Source of the DNA: a bacterium | Lineage (GTDB): Bacteria > Zixibacteria > MSB-5A5 > GN15 > FEB-12 | Length of the DNA: 5,428 nucleotides | Direction: 5' to 3' | Assembly: GCA_030640905.1 (NCBI GenBank) | Contig: DAOWIM010000322.1 | Location: 1 to 5,428, forward strand | Shown: positions 4,961 through 5,428 of the stretch, piece after piece | Position numbering within the stretch: position 1 is the stretch's first letter | Layout: each line of letters starts with the position of its first letter | Notes under the pieces: model-generated | The model's database searches: none | What the model was told of the DNA's origin: nothing | Seen by the model: the letters and a program-made list of their open reading frames with translations, nothing else | Program-made: the position numbers and the translations under genes

Positions 4961-5317
4961 TTGAAAACTAAGTCCGCATCCGATCTCGCCCGCGCCGCCG
5001 GCCGGCTTGCCCTCACCAAAAAAGGTTTTGATGTAAAAGTTCTCAACCTCAAATCAATCTCTCCGGTGTGCGATTATTTTGTTATCGCCTCTGGTGAAGC
5101 TGATGTTCATGTCAGGGCGATTGCTGCTGCCGTTTATGACGGCCTGCTGGATGAAGGCATCAAGCCGGTGTTTCGTGAAGGCCACCGTGGAGGAAACTGG
5201 GTGCTCTTGGATTACGTTGATGTCGTCGTGCACGTATTTCTGGAATCAACCCGACAGTTCTATGCTCTTGAAAAACTGTGGGGTGATGCTTCCACCGAAG
5301 AGCTTATCGACGATTGA
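4961..5317 (+). CDS. rsfS: Ribosomal silencing factor RsfS
   Basis: RsfS binds ribosomal protein uL14 on the large subunit and blocks joining of the subunits when nutrients are short. This 118-residue protein (E. coli 105) shows the family pattern: VCDYFVIASGEADVHVRAIA in the first half, then GNWVLLDYVDVVVHVF, and the RQFYALEKLWGDA ending. It carries a short acidic tail (STEELIDD) beyond the E. coli end. The start is TTG 4961, with AGGAG at 4953-4957 only 3 bases upstream, an unusually short spacing. A second purine-rich run (AGAGGAG, 4939-4945) lies inside the preceding gene. No ATG is near the conserved N-terminus, so TTG is the best start. It is coupled to the LytR_C gene and followed after 50 bases by the presumed rho gene. 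Confidence 0.95.
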   Translation: MKTKSASDLARAAGRLALTKKGFDVKVLNLKSISPVCDYFVIASGEADVHVRAIAAAVYDGLLDEGIKPVFREGHRGGNWVLLDYVDVVVHVFLESTRQFYALEKLWGDASTEELIDD

Positions 5318-5367
5318 TTAACGAAAACATTTGGAAAATAAAGAGAACAGAAGATAGAGGTTAGAAA

Positions 5368-5428
5368 ATGGAAGTTGCAGACCTGAAATCAAAGACGATT
5401 GCCGACCTGCTGAAGATTGCCGAAGCGC
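5368..5428 (+). CDS. rho: Probable transcription termination factor Rho, N-terminal fragment
   Basis: Only 20 codons are in the window; the gene runs off the right end. ATG 5368 has AGAGG at 5356-5360, 7 bases upstream. The visible start, MEVADLKSKTIADLLKIAEA, has the spacing of the Rho N-terminal helical domain (xxLKxxxIxxLLxIA), as in bacterial Rho proteins. Rho is the hexameric RNA-dependent ATPase that ends transcription. Proteins with only a Rho_N domain exist, so the identity is likely but not certain. Confidence 0.65.
   Translation, partial: MEVADLKSKTIADLLKIAEA

Overview
The window (about 50% GC by eye) is a chromosomal stretch of a Gram-negative-type bacterium, with nearly every gene on the + strand. 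It holds two pantothenate genes (panC, panD), a short GlmU-type uridylyltransferase, a small secreted protein that looks like an outer-membrane barrel, a membrane-anchored LytR_C-domain protein, rsfS, and the first codons of what looks like rho. The secreted barrel-like protein implies an outer membrane. The panD upstream region has little Shine-Dalgarno signal and a TAnnTTTG-like box. The gene mix also fits. Together these hint at an FCB-group lineage, perhaps an uncultured phylum such as Zixibacteria. That placement is an inference, not something the sequence proves.

Layout. 2-709: 3' part of a multi-pass membrane protein of unknown function. 710-812: spacer with a short sequence that matches a dispersed repeat seen in many bacterial genomes. 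813-1445: a 210-residue helical, charged protein with an R-x5-H motif (HEPN-like) and arginine codon use unlike its neighbours; it is the best candidate for an acquired gene. 1445-2299: panC, whose ATG overlaps the preceding stop by one base. 2300-2552: spacer with several inverted repeats and a possible panD promoter. 2553-2906: panD. 2952-3695: uridylyltransferase without the usual acetyltransferase half. 3696-3883: spacer with a dense set of nested stem-loops, including a likely intrinsic terminator. 3884-4387: secreted barrel-like protein. 4463-4951: LytR_C-domain protein. 4961-5317: rsfS. 5368 to the end: start of a Rho_N-containing protein, probably Rho.

How the genes fit together. PanC and PanD supply pantothenate (PanD makes beta-alanine, PanC joins it to pantoate). 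The GlmU-type enzyme makes UDP-GlcNAc for peptidoglycan and lipopolysaccharide. The LytR_C protein is probably an envelope factor. RsfS and Rho act in ribosome silencing and transcription termination. It is mostly a housekeeping region. The two unusual parts are the atypical HEPN-like gene directly coupled to panC and the structured spacer after the uridylyltransferase gene. No complete mobile element, CRISPR array, rRNA or tRNA gene was seen.
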